Source: Acidobacteriota bacterium (lineage in GTDB: Bacteria > Acidobacteriota > Vicinamibacteria > Fen-336). Taken from it: DNA of 64,000 nucleotides. The position numbers were made by a program, and so were the translations under genes. Shown here piece after piece: positions 1 to 9,352 of this stretch. Location of the stretch: positions 38,936 through 102,935 of the forward strand of contig WYBL01000152.1 of the NCBI GenBank assembly GCA_011526565.1, read 5' to 3'. The notes under the pieces were generated by a model. That model was not told where the DNA came from, did not search any database, and worked only from the letters and a program-made list of their open reading frames with translations. Numbering within the stretch: position 1 is the stretch's first letter; every line of letters begins with the position of its first letter.

Positions 1-2
1 AG

Positions 3-2207
3 AGCGACCTGCCGGGAGGCGGGTTCGAGACCCAGTTCAGCTTCGCCCAGGCGCTCACGGAGTCGGCCAAGCTGGCGGGGAACTGCCTGCTCGTGATCTC
101 GCTGCCGGCCTCGGATGGGGCAGAGTCGCCGCACACTCAGGCCGACGACGCCGAGGTGGGCGGTCAGCGCGGGCGAGAGGCGCTGGAGCGGCTGCGCAAC
201 GTGGTCGGCCGCATCGAGTCGGCCTGGCGGCCCGCGAGCGCCGAAGAGGGCTTCGAGATCGTGCGTCGGCGCCTGTTCGACCCGATGGCCGATGCCGCGC
301 TGTTCAAGGACCGTGACGTCACGGCTCGGGCGTTCGGCGACCTCTACCGCGCGCAGGAGGCGGAGTTCCCACTCGAGTGTCGCGGGGCGGACTACGAGAA
401 GCGCATCCAGGCCGCCTTCCCGATCCACCCTGAGGTCTTCGACCGGCTCTACGGAGACTGGTCGACGCTGCCGAAGTTCCAGCGCACCCGCGGCGTGCTG
501 CGCCTGATGGCGGCGGTGATCCATAGCCTGTGGGAGAAGGGCGACCGCAGCCCGCTGATCCTGCCGGCGAGCATCCCGATCGACGATCCGCGCGTGCAGT
601 TCGAGCTCACCCGCTACCTCTCCGACAACTGGACGCCGATCCTGGAGAAGGACGTCGACGGGCCCAACTCGCTGCCGCTCAAGATCGACGCCGACCACGC
701 CAACCTGGGCAAGCTCTCCGCCTGCCGCCGCGTGGCTCGCACGATCTACCTCGGCTCGGCGCCGGTCACGAGCGCAGCCAACCGCGGCCTGGAGGACCGG
801 CGCATCAAGCTCGGCTGCGCGATGCCGGGCGAGTCGCCCGCGATCTTCGGCGACGCCCTGCGCCGTCTGGCCAGCGCGGCGACCTACCTGTACCAGGACG
901 GCCCGCGCTACTGGTACTCGACACAGCCGACAGTGACGAAGCTGGCCGAGGACCGGGCGGAGCTGCTCAAGCGCGACCCGGACAAGGTGGCCAAGGAGCT
1001 GGACGAACGTGTCCGCGCGGACCTGCGGAAGATGGGCGACTTCCGGCGCGTCTACCCGATGCCGGCGTCCAGTGCGGACGTGCCGGACGAGCCTGACACC
1101 CGGCTCGTGGTCCTCCCGGCCGAGCACCCGTACGTCAAGGAGGCGGGCAACCCGGCCGAGAACGCGGCCCGCGCGATCCTGCAGAGCCGCGGCAATGCCC
1201 CGCGCCTGTACCAGAACGCGCTGGTGTTCCTCGCAGCGGACAAGACCCGGATGCAGGATCTCGACGAGGCCCTGCGCCGCTTCCTGGCGTGGGAGTCGAT
1301 CGTCGACGAGCGCGAGACCCTGAACCTGACGCCCCAGCAGGTGAAGCAGGCGGAGACGCAGAAGCGGGCGGCCGACGACGCGGTCGCCGCACGCCTGCCC
1401 GAGACGTTCCTGTGGGCGCTGGTCCCGTCCCAGACTTCGCCTCAGGCCCCGATCGAGTTCCAGGTCGTCAAGCTCGCATCCGGCGAGGGCCTCGCGGTGC
1501 GAGCGAGCTTGAAGCTGAAGAAGGACGAACTGCTGATCGTGGACTACGGGGGCACGATGCTCCGCAAGGCGATGGACGACGTGCCCCTGTGGCGCGGCGA
1601 TCACGTCACGATCAAGCAGCTCGCCGAGGACTTCGCCCGGTATGTCTACCTCCCCAGGGTGGCAGACTCGGAAGTCCTGATCGAGGCGGTCCGGAAGGGC
1701 CTGGCGCTCCTGTCATGGAACCCGGAGACGTTCGCCTTTGCCGACTCCTGGGACGAAGAAACGGGTTCCTACAGGGGCCTGCGAGCGGGCGAGCAGGTCC
1801 GGTTGTCCGTCGACTCGGCCGGCGTGCTCGTCAAGCCGGCGGCCGCGGAACGCCAGATCGAAGCGCTGCGCAAGAGCCAGCGGTCGCCGGACCAGCCGCC
1901 CATCGAGGACGCGGAGGCCGACCCGGACCTTCACCCTCAGGACCCGCCCCCGCCGGTGGAGCGCCGGCCGGTCTTCAAGCGCTTCCACGGGTCGGTCGAG
2001 TTGAGCCCTGACCGCCTCGGCCGCGACGCGGGAGCCATCGCAGAGGAGATCGTCCAGCACCTCGCGATCCAGAAAGGCGCCCGCCTCAAGCTGACCCTGG
2101 AAGTCGAGGCGGACCTCCCGCACGGCGCCCCCGACAGCCTGGTCCGCACGGTCACGGAAAACGCCAAGACCCTGAAGTTCCGAACCCAGGGTTTCGAGGA
2201 GGAGTAG
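3..2207 (+). CDS. DUF499-family AAA+ ATPase, 3' part (defence-island protein)
   Basis: The frame is open from the first bases of the window, so the true start lies upstream and the GTG at 93 is probably internal. About 734 residues are visible. A central block with the motifs IYLGSAP, YLYQDGPRYWYSTQPTV and KLAEDRAELL is, by recall, typical of DUF499 proteins, large ATPases found beside DUF1156 methyltransferases and helicases in anti-phage islands and related to BREX PglY. The Walker motifs would lie in the missing N-terminal part. The tail (about 600-734) has a proline-rich linker and a small alpha/beta region ending KTLKFRTQGFEEE. No defence gene follows, so this is the downstream end of the island. 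Family call fairly sure; role in defence is inferred from the family. Confidence 0.72.
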   Translation, partial: SDLPGGGFETQFSFAQALTESAKLAGNCLLVISLPASDGAESPHTQADDAEVGGQRGREALERLRNVVGRIESAWRPASAEEGFEIVRRRLFDPMADAALFKDRDVTARAFGDLYRAQEAEFPLECRGADYEKRIQAAFPIHPEVFDRLYGDWSTLPKFQRTRGVLRLMAAVIHSLWEKGDRSPLILPASIPIDDPRVQFELTRYLSDNWTPILEKDVDGPNSLPLKIDADHANLGKLSACRRVARTIYLGSAPVTSAANRGLEDRRIKLGCAMPGESPAIFGDALRRLASAATYLYQDGPRYWYSTQPTVTKLAEDRAELLKRDPDKVAKELDERVRADLRKMGDFRRVYPMPASSADVPDEPDTRLVVLPAEHPYVKEAGNPAENAARAILQSRGNAPRLYQNALVFLAADKTRMQDLDEALRRFLAWESIVDERETLNLTPQQVKQAETQKRAADDAVAARLPETFLWALVPSQTSPQAPIEFQVVKLASGEGLAVRASLKLKKDELLIVDYGGTMLRKAMDDVPLWRGDHVTIKQLAEDFARYVYLPRVADSEVLIEAVRKGLALLSWNPETFAFADSWDEETGSYRGLRAGEQVRLSVDSAGVLVKPAAAERQIEALRKSQRSPDQPPIEDAEADPDLHPQDPPPPVERRPVFKRFHGSVELSPDRLGRDAGAIAEEIVQHLAIQKGARLKLTLEVEADLPHGAPDSLVRTVTENAKTLKFRTQGFEEE

Positions 2208-2226
2208 GCCCTTCGTTCCCGCCCGC

Positions 2227-2241
2227 GCAGCCGCAGGCTGC
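2227..2241 (+). terminator. Hairpin 20 nt after the DUF499 stop
   Basis: GCAGCC-GCA-GGCTGC forms a perfect 6-bp stem with a 3-nt loop just after the DUF499 stop. A near-copy with loop TCA lies at 2369-2383. There is no T-tract, so an intrinsic terminator is doubtful; it could be a repeat or a 3'-end stabiliser. Confidence 0.35.
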
Positions 2242-2242
2242 C

Positions 2243-2585
2243 CCACCCCGCCCGTGGAGCGCCGAGTCCCCATCGCTCCGTCGCCCCGCCCGAGCGCCGT
2301 CGCCCGAACCGCGGCGCTCCCGCCCCGCCCGAACGCCCCCGCGCACCGCGGCGTCCCGCCCCGCCCGCGCAGCCTCAGGCTGCGCCGCCCCGTCCGTTTC
2401 GTTCGTCGGCGTTCGGCTTGAACGGCGAACGGAGAACGGACAACGGACGGGGTTGGTTCGGCGGGCGGGGTGGCGCGCGGCGGGCTTCGCACTTCCGCGC
2501 GCGGGCGGGGTGGGCTCGCACTTCGATTGTGGGCTCGCCGGGCGGGGTGGGGCACGCGGTATCTCGGCGTGCCCGGGCGGGGTGG
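2243..2585. repeat. Inverted array of a 12-bp GC-rich motif (5 left, 4 right copies)
   Basis: This fills most of the 430-bp gene-free gap (2208-2637). The motif CCACCCCGCCCG and variants occur at 2243, 2281, 2320, 2356 and 2385. Its reverse complement CGGGCGGGGTGG occurs at 2462, 2502, 2539 and 2574. Spacings are 29-40 bp on both sides, so the whole region is a large interrupted inverted repeat around about 2420. No coding frame here looks real. The function is unknown; an intergenic repeat family, a recombination scar or a protein-binding array are all possible. Confidence 0.6.
2421..2448 (+). repeat. Four tandem 7-bp repeats at the centre of the inverted array
   Basis: AACGGCG, AACGGAG, AACGGAC and AACGGAC follow each other directly at the centre of the inverted array. 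An imperfect hairpin (CGTTC / GAACG, loop GGCTT) lies on the left side. The arrangement resembles short iterons, but nothing nearby suggests a replicon. Confidence 0.5.
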
Positions 2586-2637
2586 CGCACGCTGTCTCCG
2601 GCGTGCGCGGTCGGGGACCGGGCGCTGGCGCGCCCGG

Positions 2638-4050
2638 TCAGCACTCCGGGAGGGAGACGCTGAAGTCCAGGGGGGCGTCGAGGACGTTGAGGGCGAGGCC
2701 GCCTCTCGCCGTTTCCTTGTAGTGGTCCTTCATGTCCATGCCCGTGTCGCGCATGGTCTTGATCACCTTGTCGAGCGAGACGAAGTGCAGGCCGTCGCCG
2801 CGCAGGGCCATGCGAGCCGCGTTGATCGCCTTGATCGAGGCCATTGCGTTGCGCTCGATGCAGGGGACCTGGACGAGCCCGCCGATCGGGTCGCAGGTGA
2901 GGCCGAGGTTGTGTTCCATCGCGATCTCGGCCGCGTTCTCCACCTGCTCCGGCGTGCCGCCCATCACCTCGGCGAGGCCGCCGGCCGCCATCGAGCAGGC
3001 GGAACCGACCTCGCCCTGGCAGCCGACCTCGGCCCCGCTGATCGAGGCGTTCTGCTTGTAGAGCGCGCCGATCGCGCCGGCCGTGAGCAGGAAGCGCACC
3101 ACGCCCTCGTCGGACGCGCCGGGCACGAAGCGCGCGTAGTAGTGCAGCACCGCGGGGATGATGCCCGCGGCGCCGTTCGTGGGGGCCGTCACCACGCGCC
3201 CGCCCGCCGCGTTCTCCTCGTTGACCGCGAGGGCGTAGAGGTTGACCCAGTCGAGCGCCGTCAGCGGGTCGCGCAGGCCGGCCTCGGGATGCGCCAGCAG
3301 GCGCTGGTGGAGGTCGGCCGCGCGGCGCTTGACCTTGAGCCCGCCGGGCAGCACGCCTTCGGCGCGGCAGCCACGGCGCACGCACTCCTGCATCACGCCC
3401 CAGATCACGAGCAGCGCGGCGCGGGTCTCGGCCTCGGGGCGGAACGCGCCCTCGTTCTCGAGCATCACGCGCGAAATCGACGAGCCTGTGCGGTGGCAGA
3501 TCGCGAGCAGCTCGTCGCCGCTCGCGAAGGGGTGGGGCAGCGCTCGGTCGTCGGCGCGCAGCGGGCTCTCGCCCGCGGCCGCCCGCTCGTCGACCACGAA
3601 CCCGCCGCCGACCGAGTAGTACGCGCGCGCGAACAGCGGCTCGTTCTCCACGTCGAGCGCCGTGAAGCGCATCCCGTTGGGGTGGAAGGGCAGGTTCTGG
3701 CGCTGGAACAGCAGGTGCTCGGCGTCGCGGAAGTGGGTCTCGTGGCGACCGAGCAGCAGGAGGCGCCCCGAGGTGCGGACGTGGGCGAGGCGGGCCGGGA
3801 TCGTCTCGACGTCGACGCCCTCGGGCGTCTCGCCCAGCAGGCCCAGGATCACGGCCTTGTCGGTGCCGTGGCCGCGGCCCGTGGCGCCGAGGCTGCCGAA
3901 CAGCTCGGCGCGCACGCCGCGCGTGCGGGCGGCGAGACCCGCCGCTTCGACCTCGGCCGCGAAGGTCCGCGCGGCCCGCATCGGGCCCACCGTGTGCGAC
4001 GACGAGGGCCCGATCCCGACCCTGAACAGGTCGAGGACGGAAATCGTCAT
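2638..4050 (-). CDS. sdaA: L-serine ammonia-lyase, iron-sulfur type, single chain
   Basis: Converts L-serine to pyruvate and ammonia in the cytoplasm using a [4Fe-4S] cluster. The 470 residues match the fused bacterial form (beta domain then alpha domain). The N-terminal GPSSSHTVGPM motif is diagnostic, and the C-terminal half has the cysteine-bearing segments GCQGEVGSACSMAAGG and CDPIGGLVQVPCIERN expected to hold the cluster. It lies 12 bp after the small exported-protein gene on the same strand and probably shares its transcript. Downstream is the repeat-filled gap. Identification is firm. Confidence 0.95.
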   Translation of the reverse strand: MTISVLDLFRVGIGPSSSHTVGPMRAARTFAAEVEAAGLAARTRGVRAELFGSLGATGRGHGTDKAVILGLLGETPEGVDVETIPARLAHVRTSGRLLLLGRHETHFRDAEHLLFQRQNLPFHPNGMRFTALDVENEPLFARAYYSVGGGFVVDERAAAGESPLRADDRALPHPFASGDELLAICHRTGSSISRVMLENEGAFRPEAETRAALLVIWGVMQECVRRGCRAEGVLPGGLKVKRRAADLHQRLLAHPEAGLRDPLTALDWVNLYALAVNEENAAGGRVVTAPTNGAAGIIPAVLHYYARFVPGASDEGVVRFLLTAGAIGALYKQNASISGAEVGCQGEVGSACSMAAGGLAEVMGGTPEQVENAAEIAMEHNLGLTCDPIGGLVQVPCIERNAMASIKAINAARMALRGDGLHFVSLDKVIKTMRDTGMDMKDHYKETARGGLALNVLDAPLDFSVSLPEC

Positions 4051-4062
4051 CGGGACCCCAGA

Positions 4063-4545
4063 TCAGTCCTCGCGGCCGACGCTGGCGATGTCGAAGCCGT
4101 CGCCAGCCCGGCGCAGGACGACCTCGATCGCTTTTCGCCAGCGGGGCTCGGCGGCGCTGGCCGTGCGCAGCCGGGCGACCAGCACGGGGTAGGGCCGGCG
4201 CGGGATCGCGATCGACGGAGTGCTGAAGCGGGCCGACTCCGCGACGAGCAAGCGCTCGCCGCTGCCGTCGTCGCACGCCCACCACTCGACGTCGTAGCCC
4301 TCGATCGCCGCCAGCTTGCGCTCGTCGCCGAGGTTGCGGAAGGCGAGCCGCCCGCGGTCGATGTGGAACTCGGCGAGCGGGTTGAGCCGCCGCAGGTCGC
4401 GGTCGGAGAACGAGTCGTCGGGCACGACCGTGGCCGAGGGCACGTCGCAGGCCGCCGGCAGCACGGCGCGAGGCGGCGGGTCCTCCGCGGCCACCGAGGC
4501 CGCGACGACCGAAGACAGCGCGAGCGGGAGCAGGGCAGTGCGCAT
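4063..4545 (-). CDS. Hypothetical exported protein, 160 aa
   Basis: No family is recognised. The first about 20 residues (MRTALLPLALSSVVAASVAA) form a signal peptide, so the protein is probably periplasmic or secreted. The mature part holds two cysteines (in PAACDVP and WWACDDG) that could form a disulfide, and a mixed beta-rich composition. The ATG at 4545 is preceded by a TACGAT box with exactly 9 nt between, which suggests a leaderless transcript and supports this start. It heads a two-gene unit with the serine dehydratase and is divergent from the Ser/Thr kinase gene. Confidence 0.6.
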   Translation of the reverse strand: MRTALLPLALSSVVAASVAAEDPPPRAVLPAACDVPSATVVPDDSFSDRDLRRLNPLAEFHIDRGRLAFRNLGDERKLAAIEGYDVEWWACDDGSGERLLVAESARFSTPSIAIPRRPYPVLVARLRTASAAEPRWRKAIEVVLRRAGDGFDIASVGRED

Positions 4546-4554
4546 GCGCCCCGA

Positions 4555-4560
4555 ATCGTA
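4555..4560 (-). promoter_or_regulatory. -10 box, leaderless promoter of the 4545-2638 unit
   Basis: TACGAT on the minus strand ends 9 nt before the ATG at 4545. Transcription would begin within a few bases of the start codon. No -35 is evident. Confidence 0.45.
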
Positions 4561-4598
4561 CGCCAGGAGCGGCGCGCGGCAGCGCGGCGGCGGCGCAC

Positions 4599-4624
4599 TA
4601 CAATGGCCCGTCCCGTGGGACGGG
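4599..4624 (+). promoter_or_regulatory. -10 box and start-site palindrome of the kinase gene
   Basis: TACAAT (4599-4604) is a good -10. It is followed at 4607-4624 by the perfect inverted repeat CCCGTCCC-GT-GGGACGGG, which covers the expected start of transcription (about 4611). GGAG at 4626-4629 then precedes the GTG at 4635. The palindrome could be an operator or a 5' hairpin. Confidence 0.45.
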
Positions 4625-4634
4625 CGGAGCGCGA

Positions 4635-6218
4635 GTGGCCAGCCGGGATCGGGTCGGCAAGTACGTCGTCAGGGGCGTCCTCGGGCGCGGGGCGATGGGC
4701 GAGGTGCTGCTCGGCGAGGACCCGCTGGTCGGGCGCGAGGTGGCCCTCAAGCTGATGCAGGGCGGCGACGCCGAGGCCGCCGAGCGCTTCCTGCAGGAGG
4801 CCCGCGTGATCGGCAGCTTCCTGCACCCGAACATCGTGATGCTCTACGAGTTCGGCTTCGACGGAGGCGAGCCGTTCCTGGCCATGGAGCGGGTCGAAGG
4901 CGAAGACCTCGAGCGCTGGCTGCGGCAGCCGCGCGCGCTCGACGCCCAGCTCGTGGTGGCCGAGGGCCTGGCGGCCGCGCTCGCGTACGCGCACGCGCGC
5001 GGGGTGCTGCACCGCGACATCAAGCCCTCCAACGTCCACGTGACGCCGCAGGGCCAGGCCAAGCTGATGGACTTCGGCATCGCGCGCACCGAGGCGGCGA
5101 AGCTGACGGCGACCGGCACCGTGCTCGGCACGCCGATGTACATGGCGCCGGAGACGCTGGAGACGGCCGAGTACTCGGAGCGGTCGGACCTCTACTCGCT
5201 CGCGGTGCTGCTGTACGAGATGTGGGCGGGCGCCAACCCGTTCGTCGCGCCGAGCATCGCGACGACGCTGCGCAACGTGCTCACCCAGGCCCCCGCCGAT
5301 CTGGCCGGCCTGCGGCCCGACCTGCCACCGGCGGTGTCGCGGGCGGTGATGGCCTGCCTCTCCAAGTCGCCGGCCGGGAGGCTTCCTTCGGTCGAAGCGC
5401 TGCGCGCGGTCCTCGCCGCGGCACGGGTCGCGCCGGCAGCGGCGAGCGAGACCACGGCGCTGGACCTCGAGCGGGCCGCGCCTCCCACGATGGCGCTGCC
5501 CGCCGAGCAGCCGCCTGCCCCTCCCGGAGCGGCATCGGCCTCGCCCGCGTTGGACGCGGCTCGCTGGCGCGGCCCCACGCTGGCCGCGGGCGCGCTCGTC
5601 GTCACGGCCGCCGCCCTGTGGCTGCTGCGGCCTCCGACGCCGGCGCCCGTCGCACCGACACCGACGACGCAGGGTCAACGCCCGTCCCCGGAGCCGACGG
5701 CGTCGCCCACGCCGCTGCCGAGCCCGGAGGTGCCGGGCGCGGCGGCTCGCCCGACGGCAAGGCCCGCGCCGGCGACACCCGCGGCGACGCCTCCGCCGGC
5801 CGCCGCGGCCACGCCTTCGCCGACGCCGTTGCCCACGCCTTCGCCGTCGCCCGAGCCGCGCCCGACGCCCTCCGCGCCTCCGGTGTCGACGCCGGCCGCC
5901 CCGCTCGTCACCCCAGCCGTGCCCGCTCCGCAGCCGCCGCAACTGAACTCGATCGCTCCGGCCGCGGCGCGCCGCGGCGCGTCGGTGCGGGTCGAGGTCG
6001 CCGTCGAGGGTTGGAGCGAGGCCTTCCGCCCCGTAGTGCTCCACGGCCGACGGCTCGCGGTGGGGATCACCGTGTCGGGCGGGCGGCAGCTCGAGGGCGG
6101 CAAGCTCAGGCTGACCGTGTCGGTCGACGGCGACGCCGCGCTCGGCTCCTACACGCTGGTGCTGACGGACGGCCAGGGGCGCGCGTCCAACGGCCTGGCC
6201 TTCGAGGTGACCCTGTGA
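4635..6218 (+). CDS. Membrane Ser/Thr protein kinase with Pro/Thr-rich linker and extracytoplasmic beta domain
   Basis: Eukaryotic-type (Pkn/PASTA-like topology) kinase of 527 aa. The kinase domain spans about residues 9-265, with glycine loop GRGAMGEV, lysine K39 in VALKL, catalytic loop HRDIKPSN (H126, D128), DFG from D146 and an APE motif. One membrane helix (about 313-333) is followed by a long Pro/Thr/Ala-rich spacer and a roughly 90-residue beta-rich domain resembling an IPT/TIG Ig-like fold. That arrangement places an external sensing or anchoring domain outside the membrane. The start is the GTG after GGAG. The gene overlaps the porin gene by one base (TGATG), so the two are probably made together. 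Kinase call is firm; the outer-domain fold is an inference. Confidence 0.9.
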   Translation: MASRDRVGKYVVRGVLGRGAMGEVLLGEDPLVGREVALKLMQGGDAEAAERFLQEARVIGSFLHPNIVMLYEFGFDGGEPFLAMERVEGEDLERWLRQPRALDAQLVVAEGLAAALAYAHARGVLHRDIKPSNVHVTPQGQAKLMDFGIARTEAAKLTATGTVLGTPMYMAPETLETAEYSERSDLYSLAVLLYEMWAGANPFVAPSIATTLRNVLTQAPADLAGLRPDLPPAVSRAVMACLSKSPAGRLPSVEALRAVLAAARVAPAAASETTALDLERAAPPTMALPAEQPPAPPGAASASPALDAARWRGPTLAAGALVVTAAALWLLRPPTPAPVAPTPTTQGQRPSPEPTASPTPLPSPEVPGAAARPTARPAPATPAATPPPAAAATPSPTPLPTPSPSPEPRPTPSAPPVSTPAAPLVTPAVPAPQPPQLNSIAPAAARRGASVRVEVAVEGWSEAFRPVVLHGRRLAVGITVSGGRQLEGGKLRLTVSVDGDAALGSYTLVLTDGQGRASNGLAFEVTL

Positions 6219-7561
6219 TGCGGCTGCGCTGCGCCGTCCTGTCGTCGTTGCTCCTGCTGGCGCCGGCGTGGCCCGCGGCGTCGGCGCCGCCCGGGCCCGC
6301 GGAAGAGCGTCTCGTGCAGCTCGAGCAGCGCCTCCGCGCGCTCGAGCAGGCGCTCGCGGAACTGCGCGCGCAGCTCGCGGCCGATCCGGTCGCGGCGCTG
6401 GAGGCGCGCCTCGCCGCGCTCGAGGCCGGCACCCGGGAGCTGGCGGCCGAGGCCGCGCGCATGCGCGCCGCGGCCGAGGATGAGCAGGCGCGGCAGGCGG
6501 AGCTCGCCGACGCCGTCGATCGCGCGGCCCAGGCCGAGGCCGGCAAGCTCGACCTGTCGGTCTACGGCGCGCTCGACGCGCTCGCGTACCGCGGCCGGGA
6601 CGCCGACTTCGACGGCAAGGCCTTCGAGCTGGTCATCTCGGGCCGCCCGCACCCGCGGCTGGGCGTGTTCGCCGAGATCGAGTTCGAGCGCGCCGCGGGC
6701 GTCGGCGGCGAGCGCGGCGGCGAGGTCGTCGTCGAGCAGGCCTACGCGAACCTGGTCTTCAGCCCGGCGGTCAACCTGCGCGGCGGCATCCTGCTGGTGC
6801 CGTTCGGCAACGTCAACCTCGATCACTTCGCGCCGCGCCGCGACCTGGTCAACAAGCCGCTGCCCTCGATCGCCATCGCGCCGTCGGACTGGACCGACAA
6901 CGGGCTCGGCCTCTACGGCCGCTTCGACGCCGGGGCCGAGTGGCGGGTCGCCTACGAGGCCTACGCCGTCGCCGGGCTCGGCGAGCCGATCGACGCGCGC
7001 GGGGCGCGCCGGGCGCGGCTCGGCTACGGCGCGGACAACAACGCGGACAAGGCGCTGGTGGGCCGGGTCGCCGCCTCGCGGCTGTCGACGCTGGAGCTGG
7101 GCCTCTCGGGCTATCGCGGCCGCTACGACGGGGCGGGCGAGCGCACGCTCGCGGGATGGGCCATCGACGCCAGCGCGACGCTGGGCCGCGTGCGCCTGGC
7201 GGGGGAGTACGACGCGATGAACGCGGCGCGCGCGTCGGGCCCGGACGTGGAGATGAGCGGCGGCTTCGGCCGCGCCACGGTGTCGCTGCCGCGCGGCTGG
7301 CTGCCGGGGTTCCTGCGCCGCGACTTCGAGGAGCCGGCGCTGCAGGCGGTCGCGCAGTACGACTGGATCTCGCTGCAGGGGCCGGGGCCGCAGGGCGCAC
7401 TCGAGCACAACCGCGAGCGTCGCTTCACGCTCGGCCTCAACTACCGTCCCGCCCGCCAGCTCGTGCTGAAGCTCGACTACGAGTTCGCGAAGGTGTTCGG
7501 CAACCCGGTGGTGACCGGGGGAGCCGACGGCTTCGTCGGCTCCCTCGGCTTCGTGTTCTAG
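6218..7561 (+). CDS. Outer-membrane porin with N-terminal coiled coil
   Basis: 447 aa from the ATG that overlaps the kinase stop. The order is a signal peptide (about 1-23), a heptad-rich alanine/glutamate/leucine coiled coil (about 25-105), and a beta-barrel of alternating hydrophobic strands ending in phenylalanine (GSLGFVF), the usual outer-membrane insertion signal. The architecture resembles phosphate-selective or OprO/P-like and other carbohydrate-type porins. The barrel segment LLVPFGNVNLDHFAPRRD is typical of that superfamily. Substrate cannot be told from sequence. The convergent P5C dehydrogenase stops one base away, with no terminator between. Confidence 0.75.
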   Translation: MRLRCAVLSSLLLLAPAWPAASAPPGPAEERLVQLEQRLRALEQALAELRAQLAADPVAALEARLAALEAGTRELAAEAARMRAAAEDEQARQAELADAVDRAAQAEAGKLDLSVYGALDALAYRGRDADFDGKAFELVISGRPHPRLGVFAEIEFERAAGVGGERGGEVVVEQAYANLVFSPAVNLRGGILLVPFGNVNLDHFAPRRDLVNKPLPSIAIAPSDWTDNGLGLYGRFDAGAEWRVAYEAYAVAGLGEPIDARGARRARLGYGADNNADKALVGRVAASRLSTLELGLSGYRGRYDGAGERTLAGWAIDASATLGRVRLAGEYDAMNAARASGPDVEMSGGFGRATVSLPRGWLPGFLRRDFEEPALQAVAQYDWISLQGPGPQGALEHNRERRFTLGLNYRPARQLVLKLDYEFAKVFGNPVVTGGADGFVGSLGFVF

Positions 7562-7562
7562 C

Positions 7563-9212
<1,650 letters not shown>

Positions 9213-9286
9213 TTTCTTGCCTCGCGATCTGGGTTTCGAGCTGCGGGGCGCGCAAGCGGGCCGCGCCCTTTTTCTTCAGGAAGGCG

Positions 9287-9292
9287 AGGATA
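9287..9292 (-). promoter_or_regulatory. Candidate -10 box of the P5C dehydrogenase gene
   Basis: TATCCT on the minus strand, within GATATCCTCG, would start a leader of about 65-70 nt. The same TATCCTC string precedes the GH99-like gene (12221-12226) and the EfpL-like gene (25722-25727). Confidence 0.3.
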
Positions 9293-9352
9293 TCGCGGCG
9301 CAGCAGGGCCCGCCAAAACGCGATCCCGCCCGCGCAGCGCGCCTCCGCGGGG

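Noticed and set aside
2243..2585. CRISPR array
   Set aside because: The repeats are only 12 bp, vary, and occur in both orientations, with GC-rich spacers; no cas genes are near.
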